From Elusimicrobiota bacterium (GTDB lineage: Bacteria > Elusimicrobiota > Elusimicrobia > O2-12-FULL-59-9): a stretch of 8,758 nt of DNA. The stretch spans positions 1 through 8,758 of the forward strand of contig JACQRQ010000033.1 in assembly GCA_016206405.1 (NCBI GenBank). The letters run 5' to 3'. Each line of letters starts with the position of its first letter. The first letter of the stretch is position 1. The notes beneath the pieces were generated by a model. The model worked only from the letters and a program-made list of their open reading frames with translations. It ran no database searches and was not told the origin of the DNA. Positions 1 to 7,600 of the stretch are shown one piece after another. Made by a program: the position numbers and the translations under genes.

Positions 1-31
1 AACTTCTAAAACAGCCCCGTCTCAGCGGGGC
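1..31 (-). terminator. Rho-independent terminator of the ACT-domain gene
   Basis: Reading leftward after the stop codon at 41-43, a perfect 6-bp stem (GCCCCG/CGGGGC, positions 14-19 and 26-31) with a 6-nt loop is followed by a T-rich tail (TGTTTTAG). On the plus strand no T tract follows the hairpin, so the terminator serves the leftward transcript only. Confidence 0.7.
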
Positions 32-40
32 ATGATGCCG

Positions 41-460
41 TTACCGAGTTGCAAAGGCGGTATGCGCCCACTTGGCGAATATCGGGGCCGCTTTTTGGAT
101 TTGGTCCACGCTGACGATCAACTTCGCGTTCTGGCCGCCGTCGACTGAGCCGTAGACTTGATGAATGTTGATCGACTTGCTCGCCAGAGCCTTGGCCAAT
201 TTATTCAGCTCTCCAGGACGGTTGGGAAGCTCCACGGAGTAAGCGGGCGTCTCCAAAACTTGGAAACCTGCGTTCTCCAGAATCTTCTTCACCCCGTTTT
301 CATTGTTGACCACAAAACGCATATAAGCCACGTCTCCAAGGCTTAACGTCGTCGTGGCGGTGATGTTGATCCCCTTCTGCGACAGAACCTGGGTCAACTT
401 CGCCAGGGTTCCCGGCTTGTCATACGCCGGTACGCTGAACTCCGTTACGATCTGTTTCAT
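41..460 (-). CDS. Tandem ACT-domain protein, probable amino-acid-binding regulator
   Basis: A 139-residue protein made of two consecutive ACT domains. The first covers about residues 1-70, with a PAYDKPGTLAKL loop and helix, then GINITATTT. The second covers about residues 72-135, with LPNRPGELNKLAKAL, then SINIHQVYGS. No catalytic domain is fused. Stand-alone tandem ACT proteins are generally small-molecule (amino acid) sensors, but the ligand and partner here cannot be read from sequence. I chose the ATG at 458-460 because GAGG, 5 nt upstream, is a good ribosome-binding site. The in-frame GTG two codons earlier (464-466) lies inside that site. The gene has its own promoter candidate upstream and a terminator downstream, so it is probably a separate transcription unit from the GH16 gene 5' of it. 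The domain call is firm; the role is inferred. Confidence 0.88.
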   Translation of the reverse strand: MKQIVTEFSVPAYDKPGTLAKLTQVLSQKGINITATTTLSLGDVAYMRFVVNNENGVKKILENAGFQVLETPAYSVELPNRPGELNKLAKALASKSINIHQVYGSVDGGQNAKLIVSVDQIQKAAPIFAKWAHTAFATR

Positions 461-554
461 AGCCACCTCGTTTCTCGATTAGTTCACTGTTGGCCGCCGG
501 GACCGATGAAACCGCGCGCACGAGCCGGGTCGCCGAGCCGGAAACCAATGCGTT

Positions 555-583
555 AAAGTACTATAACCCGGCGGGCTTGTCAA
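555..583 (-). promoter_or_regulatory. Candidate sigma70-type promoter for the ACT-domain gene
   Basis: Reading leftward, a perfect TTGACA -35 box (578-583) is followed by a 17-nt spacer and a weak -10 hexamer, TACTTT (555-560). Transcription would start near 548 and give a leader of about 90 nt. The region lies in the 157-bp gap between the GH16 stop and the ACT gene. The -35 match is good but the -10 matches only three of six positions, so this remains a candidate. Confidence 0.4.
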
Positions 584-623
584 ATAAAAAATAAATGCTT
601 GGGAATTCCGGCTGAAAGCCGCG

Positions 624-1505
624 TCAAAACGAAGGTAGCTCGACGGCCCGGATGACGATCTCCGCCTCCCGGCCGTCCGTTGGCGGAGCGCCTCTAAAGA
701 GCCAAAGATTGATATGCACCCTGGCTGAATTCTGCGCGGGGTTGTCGCCACCCTCGTAGGTCCACTCCCTAGCCCGAATTCCCCAGTTGGGAATTCGCCC
801 GCAGGGCCGTCGCTGCAAGACAGCGACGGGGCTGTCCGGCGCCGCAGGCGCGACCTCAGTTGCACAATTTTGTACGGCACTTTCAGACGAGAAAGAGGCC
901 GCAACTGAGGTTTTCGGGCTGGCGGCCGCCCGGCGGCCCGAAGCCTCTTCGCCTGCGCCCGCGAAGATTCGAAAGCGAATGGACTCAGGCCGCCAGTCGA
1001 TTTCTTGCGTCGATAGACCTCCCGGAAGTCTCAAGCGGAATCTCTTTAAATTTTCCGGGCGGGCGGGCTGCACGACCATTTGCGCGTTGAAGCCGGGATT
1101 TTCTTCGCCCCACCGCGAAAACTCGATATCCATCTCCTCCGTATCGCTCATGTAAATGAACGGGGAGAAAACGACGTTCTTATCCAGCAAATCCGGACGT
1201 CCCTCCACATGAAATCGGTGCAGCCCGTAGCCGGTGGTCTGCCGGGTATGCACTTCCGCGCAACGCCACTCCCCCGACCGGTAAGTGATTCTTAGGTGCA
1301 GCGAGCCTTCGGCGTCCACCCAGACGCTTTCCTCGCCGTCCGACCAGAGGTTGGGACCGGGCCCCCGGCCCGACCCGCTCTTGACTTCCCAATCCAAACC
1401 GGAAAACACAAGGGTTCGCGCCCGCGCTTCGGACGGCGCCGCTGCCGTCAAAACCGCAAGCGCGGCCAGAGCCAAAAAAAGTTGCATGGAGTTTTTCTGA
1501 AACAT
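624..1505 (-). CDS. Exported GH16-family beta-glucanase-like protein with an internal low-complexity insertion
   Basis: Residues are numbered from the GTG at 1511; subtract 2 for the preferred ATG at 1503-1505. The N-terminus is a Sec signal peptide: a hydrophobic stretch MQLFLALAALAVLTAAA with likely cleavage after SEA. The body is a concanavalin-A-like jelly roll of glycoside hydrolase family 16. The catalytic signature EEMDIEFSRWG places the nucleophile, helper and acid/base residues at E126, D128 and E130, in the ExDxE spacing. Further family-like segments are GYGLHRFHVEGR, EIDWRPESIRF and, near the C-terminus, REWTYEGGDNPAQ then VHINLWLFRGAPPTDG. The predicted role is hydrolysis or binding of a beta-1,3/1,4-type polysaccharide outside the cytoplasm; the substrate is unknown. 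Oddly, residues ~185-245 form an Ala/Ser/Arg-rich insertion between two strands, encoded by DNA full of inverted repeats. Neither start has a clear ribosome-binding site. The insertion could impair activity, but both catalytic and C-terminal segments are intact and in frame. Confidence 0.85.
   Translation of the reverse strand: MFQKNSMQLFLALAALAVLTAAAPSEARARTLVFSGLDWEVKSGSGRGPGPNLWSDGEESVWVDAEGSLHLRITYRSGEWRCAEVHTRQTTGYGLHRFHVEGRPDLLDKNVVFSPFIYMSDTEEMDIEFSRWGEENPGFNAQMVVQPARPENLKRFRLRLPGGLSTQEIDWRPESIRFRIFAGAGEEASGRRAAASPKTSVAASFSSESAVQNCATEVAPAAPDSPVAVLQRRPCGRIPNWGIRAREWTYEGGDNPAQNSARVHINLWLFRGAPPTDGREAEIVIRAVELPSF
776..980. repeat. Cluster of consecutive perfect inverted repeats inside the GH16 gene
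   Basis: Seven non-overlapping inverted repeats follow one another. They are: 8-bp GAATTCCC/GGGAATTC (776-783, 789-796); 9-bp CCGTCGCTG/CAGCGACGG (807-815, 821-829); 5-bp GCGCC/GGCGC (839-843, 847-851); 11-bp ACCTCAGTTGC/GCAACTGAGGT (853-863, 901-911) enclosing CTTTC/GAAAG (880-884, 891-895); 7-bp TTCGGGC/GCCCGAA (913-919, 936-942) enclosing the palindrome GGCGGCCGCC; 6-bp CTTCGC/GCGAAG (947-952, 961-966); and 5-bp ATTCG/CGAAT (967-971, 976-980). The cluster coincides with the low-complexity protein insertion. I read it as an in-frame structured insertion element; its mobility is inferred. Confidence 0.65.
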
Positions 1506-1604
1506 CGTCACTAATAATTTATCAGAACGGAGGGGATTAGCAGGTGTCCTTTGACCCAGCCGCCGCCGGGCCCAAGGGCCTATGCCGCCGCGCGCAGGAG
1601 GGCG

Positions 1605-2921
1605 TCACCCCCCCAGAACGGTGAGCACCGCCCAGGTCATGGCCCGGACGCCCGTTTTGAGCGTCGGCTCCACAACGGGGGCGTATTTGCTTGAATGCAG
1701 GGAGGGAAGCTGTTTGGGGTCGGCCTTAGGGTCCGCTGAACCCAAACGGAACATGAACGACTGCAGGCTGCCGCCCGCCGCTCTGCGGTAGCGCCCGAAG
1801 TCTTCGCCCCCCATCACGGCTTCTTTTTCCAGGACGTTTTGAGCTCCAAAAATCCGGCGAAAATTTCCGACCACCCTCAAAACCAAGGCGGAGTCGTTGT
1901 AAGCCGCGGGAGTATATTCATCGTCAAGCACCTTCACTTCAGGCGTCAAATTTCCTTCCGCTCCCGCCGAAGCGGCCACATGCAGGGCGATGCGCTTGAT
2001 CGCGTCAAGAATCCGGGCGCGAACCTCATCCGTGTAAGACCTGACGGTGAGCATAAGGCGCACCTCATCCGGAATGATGTTGTGTTTGCTGCCGCCGTGG
2101 ATGGCGCCGACCGTCACCACCGCGGGCTCGGTGGGCTTGATTTCCCGGCTCACGATGGTTTGCAGCGCGACCACCAGGCGGGAAGCGATGACGACGGGAT
2201 CAATGGAGTTCTCCGGATAGGCCCCATGCCCCCCGCGCCCCTTGACGGTGATATCCACCGAATCCACGTTGGCGAAGGCCCAGCCCTCCCGGTACCCGAC
2301 GGCGCCGGCCGCCAAAGAGGAATCCACATGCAGCGCCAGGGCAAAATCGGGTTTTGGAAACTGCATGAACAACCCGTCCTTGAGCATGGCTTTGGCGCCC
2401 GCGCCGATTTCCTCGGCAGGCTGGCCGATGAAAACCAAGGTGCCGCGCCAGTCGGTTTTCAATTGCGACAAGAGCCGGGCGACGCCGACAAAAACTGCCT
2501 GGTGCATATCATGTCCGCAAGCGTGCATGACCGGCGTCAAGGCGCCGTCTTCGCTTTTGACCTCCGCGACGCTGGCGTAGGAAAGTCCCGTCTCCTCCTT
2601 CACCGGCAAGGCATCCATATCCGTTCGCACCAGCACGGTGGGGCCATCGCCGTTTTTGAGCACCCCCACGACGCCATATCCGCCGATGCCGCCGGTGACC
2701 TCAAAGCCGGCCTCCTTCAATTCGCGGCTGAGATTTTCGGAGGACCTTTTTTCCTGCCGCGAAAGCTCCGGATGCCCGTGGAGGTCGGTGTAATAATCCT
2801 TAAGCCGCAGATAATCTTTGTCGACCAAGGCTTGAATCTGCTCATCGAGCGCGAGCTCCGCCCCAAGGACAATCCGCGGACACGTCACGATCAGGAAAGC
2901 GAGGAGAGCGAGCGGAGCCAT
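1605..2921 (-). CDS. Exported M20-family (M20D-like) metallo-amidohydrolase/peptidase
   Basis: A 438-residue protein of typical M20D amidohydrolase length plus a signal peptide. Residues 4-19 are hydrophobic and cleavage is likely after VLG (residue 20). Family motifs appear in order: DLHGHPELS (46-54), RTDMDALP (99-106), HACGHD (133-138), GQPAEE (166-171), ALHVD (196-200), GRGGHGAYP (228-236, start of the lid/dimerisation domain), GSKHNIIPDE (277-286), GGEDF (371-375) and LHSSKYAP (408-415). Expected metal ligands C135, H137, E171, H198 and H409 and catalytic base E170 are all present, so the enzyme should be active. M20D members hydrolyse N-acyl amino acids, amino-acid conjugates or small peptides; the substrate here is unknown. 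The start lies 10 nt after the stop of the preceding gene and lacks a strong ribosome-binding site, suggesting translational coupling. The n-region has no positive charge, although the in-frame codons just upstream would read KRR; no standard start codon was found there. Confidence 0.92.
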   Translation of the reverse strand: MAPLALLAFLIVTCPRIVLGAELALDEQIQALVDKDYLRLKDYYTDLHGHPELSRQEKRSSENLSRELKEAGFEVTGGIGGYGVVGVLKNGDGPTVLVRTDMDALPVKEETGLSYASVAEVKSEDGALTPVMHACGHDMHQAVFVGVARLLSQLKTDWRGTLVFIGQPAEEIGAGAKAMLKDGLFMQFPKPDFALALHVDSSLAAGAVGYREGWAFANVDSVDITVKGRGGHGAYPENSIDPVVIASRLVVALQTIVSREIKPTEPAVVTVGAIHGGSKHNIIPDEVRLMLTVRSYTDEVRARILDAIKRIALHVAASAGAEGNLTPEVKVLDDEYTPAAYNDSALVLRVVGNFRRIFGAQNVLEKEAVMGGEDFGRYRRAAGGSLQSFMFRLGSADPKADPKQLPSLHSSKYAPVVEPTLKTGVRAMTWAVLTVLGG

Positions 2922-2931
2922 GGTTCGCCGC

Positions 2932-3591
2932 TTATTTTTGGGATGGTTTGGGAGGATTTCCGGGAAGCGGCCGCAACGGAGGCGTTCGCCCCGCCTCCGG
3001 GCCTTTTTTCCGGCCGTAGGCGCCGTAAACGGCGGGAGCGTCCCCGGGGCCTAATTGCGAAACACCGTCAAAAAAAGCGCTTAGGAGCGCGTCCAATTTC
3101 CCTTTGTTCCTGTCGGCCTCGATCTGCCTGTAAAATCCCAGGCTTTCCTGAAGCACGGACCGGTCGGCGGCCGCGATGTCCGCCAATTTTTCAACCTTTT
3201 TCGCCAATCGCGGGGAAGCTTTTTTGAGGATGGATAACCTGCCATCAGCCTTATCGGGATTGGAGAGGGTATCGATGAGAAACCACGCCGAGGCCGCGTA
3301 GGAATCCGCGTTGGGGACGAACGAGGCGGCCTGGAAGGTGTCGAAGCTGAAGCGCCGTCCCTCCAATTGGCGCTCGGAGTCGAAAATCAACTGCACATGC
3401 AGGTTCAGGTCATGCAGGAAGGCTTGTCCCATTTGCGCCCGGCCCGCCGGCAACAAGGCGAATTCATAGGGTTTAAAGCGGGAGTTCCTCGCCCGGCCGG
3501 CGCCCGTAGCGCCCATGCAGAAGGCGCCGGGCCAAGCCAGGCAAGCCGAAAGAATTAAAGGGATTAAGCGCTTGAGATGGCTCCGGGGCAT
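2932..3591 (-). CDS. Exported protein of unknown function, possible lipoprotein
   Basis: I do not recognise this 219-residue protein. It begins with a basic n-region (MPRSHLKR) and a hydrophobic core. LSAC at residues 14-17 fits a lipobox, so it may be a lipoprotein, but the core continues past the cysteine (LAWPGAFCMGA) and ordinary signal peptidase I cleavage near residue 28 is also possible. The mature part has one region rich in aromatic and charged residues, then a helical, lysine-rich segment (SILKKASPRLAKKVEKLADIAA) and a Pro/Gly/basic tail over the last 30 residues that looks disordered. No cysteine pairs or catalytic motifs are evident. The start is supported by GAGGA 9 nt upstream of the ATG. 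It sits immediately upstream of the exported amidohydrolase with a 10-nt gap, so the two are probably co-expressed and act in the same exported compartment. Confidence 0.72.
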   Translation of the reverse strand: MPRSHLKRLIPLILSACLAWPGAFCMGATGAGRARNSRFKPYEFALLPAGRAQMGQAFLHDLNLHVQLIFDSERQLEGRRFSFDTFQAASFVPNADSYAASAWFLIDTLSNPDKADGRLSILKKASPRLAKKVEKLADIAAADRSVLQESLGFYRQIEADRNKGKLDALLSAFFDGVSQLGPGDAPAVYGAYGRKKGPEAGRTPPLRPLPGNPPKPSQK

Positions 3592-3618
3592 AGATTTGGT
3601 TCCTCGATACTTTGAGTC

Positions 3619-3624
3619 ATTGTA
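3619..3624 (-). promoter_or_regulatory. Candidate -10 box for the unknown exported protein and amidohydrolase pair
   Basis: Reading leftward, TACAAT matches the -10 consensus at five of six positions and lies about 28 nt upstream of the ATG, with the ribosome-binding site between them. No convincing -35 box stands at 16-18 nt. The box is embedded in overlapping short inverted repeats, GATAC/GTATC (3606-3610, 3622-3626) and TTTGA/TCAAA, which could be an operator. Confidence 0.3.
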
Positions 3625-3698
3625 TCAAAGGGCAAAAAAGCCGCCCAGGGTCCAAAGACCTAAAAAAAACTGCCCAAAAGTCCTATGGTGTGGAGAAA

Positions 3699-4487
3699 CT
3701 AGAAAACGAGTTCGACCCCGACGGGACAATGATCGGACCCCATGACTTCGGCAAGAATGGACGCCTTCCTTAAATGCGGCCTTAAATTTGCGCTGATGAA
3801 AAAATAGTCGATTCTCCAGCCGACGTTTCTTTCCCTAGCGCGGCTCTGCATATCCCACCAAGTGTAATGACCTGGGCCTTTCTCAAATTCGCGGAAAGCG
3901 TCGATAAAATCCGACGCGATAAGTTGATCAATCCATGCGCATTCTTGAGGCAAAAAGCCCGAGACCAGCCGGTTTTCTTTGGACCGCGCCAAGTCGATTT
4001 CCTTGTGGGCGGTGTTGACGTCCCCGCAAACGACGATTTTGTCCCGGCCTTTCTTCCGCTGGCCCTCAAGCGTCTTCAAAAAATCGGCGTAAAAATCCAT
4101 CTTGTAGGCCAGCCGCTCGGGGCTCCTTTTTCCGTTCGGGAAATAGACGTTGAACAGGCTGAACTCGGGAAAGTGGTGCGCCAGCACCCGGCCCTCGCAG
4201 TCGTAGCGCGCGATCCCCAGGCCTTGGGCGACTTCGACGGGTCGGGGGCGGCTGTAGGTGGCGACGCCGCTGTAGCCTTTTTTCTCGGCCCAGCTCCAAT
4301 CCGCGCGATAACCCGGAACGGACAAAAGCTCCGGGCCGAGCTGGTCCGGCTGCGCCTTGGTCTCCTGCAGGCAGAGAACGTCGGGGTTTTCTTTTTTGAA
4401 CCAATCCAAAAATCCTTTTCTTCCGGCGGCCCGGATGCCGTTGACGTTCCATGAAATAAGATTGTATTTTGCCGCCTTGTTTTTCAT
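3699..4487 (-). CDS. xth: Exodeoxyribonuclease III / AP endonuclease (exonuclease-endonuclease-phosphatase family)
   Basis: A 262-residue protein of normal ExoIII length, cytoplasmic. It removes nucleotides 3' to 5' from duplex DNA and cleaves at abasic sites in base excision repair. Family motifs appear in order: SWNVNGIR (12-19), LQETK (40-44, metal ligand E42), GYSGVATYS (71-79), FNVYFPNG (112-119), CGDVNTAHKEIDL (154-166, with D156 and N158), a GWRIDYFFIS segment near residue 220, and GSDHCPV (250-256, catalytic D252-H253 pair). All catalytic residues expected of the family are present. The start ATG is preceded by GGGG at 7 nt, a modest ribosome-binding site. A TAAAAT element at 4511-4516 could be a -10 box on this strand. 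The gene is the first of the leftward series and diverges from the ATP-grasp gene; no functional link with its neighbours is evident. Confidence 0.96.
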   Translation of the reverse strand: MKNKAAKYNLISWNVNGIRAAGRKGFLDWFKKENPDVLCLQETKAQPDQLGPELLSVPGYRADWSWAEKKGYSGVATYSRPRPVEVAQGLGIARYDCEGRVLAHHFPEFSLFNVYFPNGKRSPERLAYKMDFYADFLKTLEGQRKKGRDKIVVCGDVNTAHKEIDLARSKENRLVSGFLPQECAWIDQLIASDFIDAFREFEKGPGHYTWWDMQSRARERNVGWRIDYFFISANLRPHLRKASILAEVMGSDHCPVGVELVF

Positions 4488-4595
4488 CTTAAAGCCCCGG
4501 CTTCCCGCTCATTTTATCAAAAATACAGCCGCGCCTCGGATGCCCGTTCTTGACGATAGGCCCTTGGACCTAAGCGGAACATGGACCAAAGCCTC

Positions 4596-4624
4596 ATGAC
4601 AACGCTATGGCCGGCCCTTAAACT
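4596..4624 (+). promoter_or_regulatory. Candidate promoter giving a leaderless transcript of the ATP-grasp gene
   Basis: ATGACA (4596-4601, five of six matches to the -35 consensus), a 17-nt spacer and TAAACT (4619-4624, four of six to the -10) place the transcription start at about 4631, the A of the start codon. There is no ribosome-binding site upstream of that ATG and an in-frame TAA lies at 4619-4621, which is consistent with leaderless translation. A competing -35-like TTGACG at 4550-4555 has no matching -10. Confidence 0.35.
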
Positions 4625-4630
4625 ATTTGC

Positions 4631-7600
4631 ATGCATTGGCGCAGCGGTTTCCAGGCTAAAACGCTCTCATTTTCCTTGGCCGCGCTGATTTTTATCGGCT
4701 CGCCCCAAGCCCCCCTGAACTGTGCCCAGGGGCAAAACCACCTTCGCCACAAACCCCGGCTAGGAACCACCGCCGCCTCTCGCGCGAGGAGCCGCGCCGC
4801 CAAAGTTCTCGAACCCGGATTTTTGAACGGAACCCTCCGTGTCGTCCAAAACCTTTTAAAATCTCTTTCCCCCGACGCGCCGCATGCCAGAGCGGCATTG
4901 CAAAAAGTTCAAACCGCCGTCGTTCACGCCATGGAAGCCGGCCGGGTGGGCGACCGGTCCAGCGCCGATGGCGACCTGAAGGTCAAAGCCGCCCAAGAGC
5001 TTATCACGGCCATTAGCGCTCTCCGCAAGGAAACGCGCGGCGCGCCGGCTTTGGGCCGGCTTGAAGACGCCGCCATCCGCTTGAACCAGCTCGTTCCCGA
5101 ATCCGGATTCCCAGCCCGGCAATACCTGGAAATCGGCGAAATTTACGAACAGGCGGATCAACCGCGCTCGGGCTCCGCCATACAAGTTTCCAGAGCCGCG
5201 GTCGATCAACTTGAAAAATCCGTCACCCAGTACGGTTTCCCCCGCCCGCGCGCCGTCTACGTCAAACGCCCTGTCTCCCCTCTCGTTCCGACGGCAGCGA
5301 TATTGAGCTACCCCAGCATCTACAAACTCTCCATTTTGCAGGAGGGCGGCCGCCAATCCGCGGGCAACGTCCTGATGGCGATGGACCCGAGCTGGCTTGT
5401 TCAATACGACAAGCCAGGCGGAGGAAAGACCCTGGCCCTAAAAAAAGGGCTTTATTTCACCAAAGAGGGCGAACTCGTCCTCGCCGCATACAAGCACCCC
5501 AGGCCGATTCATTATTTCGCGAATTTTTTCACCCTCGGCGCTTACGGCAGGGATGACGGCGTTCCTCTGGAAAAGAGCCTGGATATTCCCACATCGAGCT
5601 CAGAATCCTTGGAGAAAGTCATCAACGACAAGCTCTTCACCCGGATCGTGATGGCGCGCGAAGGAATTCCCGTGCCCAAAACCCTGGCCTTCATGTTCGG
5701 GCTGCCTGAGGACAAGGCCAAAGCGGACATTTACCGCGAGGCCGCTCCGGGGATCAAAATTATGCTGGTGAACCCCGCGCATTTCGACCGCGGCCGGATT
5801 CTGGCGGCGGTCAGAGGCTTTTTGGCCCGTTACCAAGGCGCCGAAGTCGTGGTGAAACCTTCCGGCAGTCAGTGGCACTCCGGCGTGGGTGTGTCCATCC
5901 TCAAGCGGGAGGACGCTGGAGCAATCGCTCAGGCCGTTGAAAAGCTCGTGCCGCGCCTAAAACCTGGGGAACAAATTCTCATCGACGGCCGCCTCATGCC
6001 GCCGCCTTATCACGAAGACGGCCTGCTCAAGGATTCCAATGTGCGCGTGCTGATGGGTTGGAACGCCCAAACGGACGACGCCGGAAAAGCCGTTTACTTC
6101 GCCCGCGTCGGGCGCTGGGGCGGCGCCGTGAACGTGGAGTCAGGCTCGGCCGTCACCTCTTTTGAAAAACTGGTCGCGGGCTGGAACCTCTCCGAAAAGC
6201 AAATCATGCGGCTGCGCGCTCAACTGGAGCGATATACGGCCCGCTTCCTCAAAGCCTTCCGCTCCGTCGAAACAAAACTCGCCCGGCCTTCGCGCGAAGC
6301 CCGCGACGCCCGCACCGATTACGTCGGACTCGATTTCATGATCGACGCCAAAGCGGGCCGCCTGACGCCCACCATTATCGAAGCCAACGACCACGATTCA
6401 GGCGGCCAATACCAGTTGGATGATTACTATCCGGACCTCGCGGGCCGCCATTCCAAGGACTGGGTGACCACCATGCTTCATCGCGGCGCCCGCGAAATCC
6501 TGCGAGGGAAAACGATCCTTTTCGCCGGCGCCGGCAGCCTCTCGAAAAAACCATATATGGAGCGAGCCAGGGAGCTCGGCTTAAAGGTGGTCGTTCTGGA
6601 TTCTCCAGGCAGTTGGGCCGAGAAAATCGCGGACGTTTTCATGCCCGTTGATATTCTAAAGCGGGAAAAGGCCTACCCCGACGCCATCCGGAAGGTCAAA
6701 CGCGTTTTGCGCAGCCATCCCGTGGACGGCGTCGTCACTTTCTGGGAAGACGACGTGCCTCTGGCCGGAAAGCTGGCGGAAACTTTCGGCTGGCGCGGCG
6801 CTTCCTACCAAACTTATATGAACGCCCGCGCAAAATTTAAAACCCGCGAGGTTATGTCGCAGGCGGGGCTGCCCACGCCGAGATTTGGGACCGCCCGCAG
6901 TGAAAATGAGTTGGTCCAGGCCCTTGAGCACGTGGGCTATCCCGCCATCATCAAGCCGGCTTGGGGCGCCGAGGCGCTTTTGGTGAGCAAAGTCCGCGAC
7001 CTTGGGGAGGCGCTCAGCGCCTACCGCAAAACCCAGGAGAGCCGGGAAATCGACCCCATTCTCAACTACGGCAAGGAAGTGGTGGTGGAGCAATATTTGG
7101 ACGGCCAGGAAGTGGACGTGGACGTGAAAGTGCAGGGCGGACAAACGCTGTTTTGGTCCGTGACCGACAACCATCCCACGCAGGAGCCGCGCTTCGCGGC
7201 GACCGGCTCCAACTTGACCAGCCGCCTTCCGCTGCTGCGGCAGAAAATCCTAGCGGGTTTGGCCGCAAGGACCCTTAGGGCTCTTGGTTTTATGGACGGG
7301 GTTTTTCACGTGGAGGCCAAATACACCTCCATCGGCCCCCGCATCATCGAGGTCAACGCACGCATGGGCGGCGGCTATGTCCGAGACTGGGTGAAGGAGG
7401 TCTGGGGCGTGGATTTGGTCGAGGAGGCGCTCAAAATCGCCGTCGGCGTATCCACGCAGCCGCATTACGACAAAAGCCCTAAGACCAACCTCTATGGACG
7501 CTTCGTTTTTCCCGACGTCAAGGGGCCGGTGGACCTCAACCGCCTGAAAGCGATTGAAAAAGATACACCGGCAGGGTTCGCCTCGATCAAGTTTTTCAAA

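Noticed and set aside
479..904. Minus-strand open frame overlapping the 3' part of the GH16 gene
   Set aside because: It is a frame shadow, Arg/Ser/Pro-rich and without domain features. It overlaps the promoter candidate of the ACT gene and the inverted-repeat cluster.
796..962. CGCCCGC direct repeats (796-802 and 956-962) as a target-site duplication of the GH16 insertion
   Set aside because: Their 160-bp spacing is not a multiple of three, so removing one copy with the insert would break the frame. The motif is short and GC-rich, so a chance match is likely.
1839..3227. A 462-codon plus-strand open frame opposite the amidohydrolase and the unknown exported gene
   Set aside because: It is antisense to a gene with complete M20 motifs, shows no recognisable domain, and spans two genes of the other strand. 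Long antisense frames are common in GC-rich DNA.
3640..3698. Rho-independent terminator after exodeoxyribonuclease III
   Set aside because: There is a run of eight T on the minus strand (3662-3669), but no stable stem directly precedes it. The GGGC/GCCC pair nearby has its T run inside the loop.
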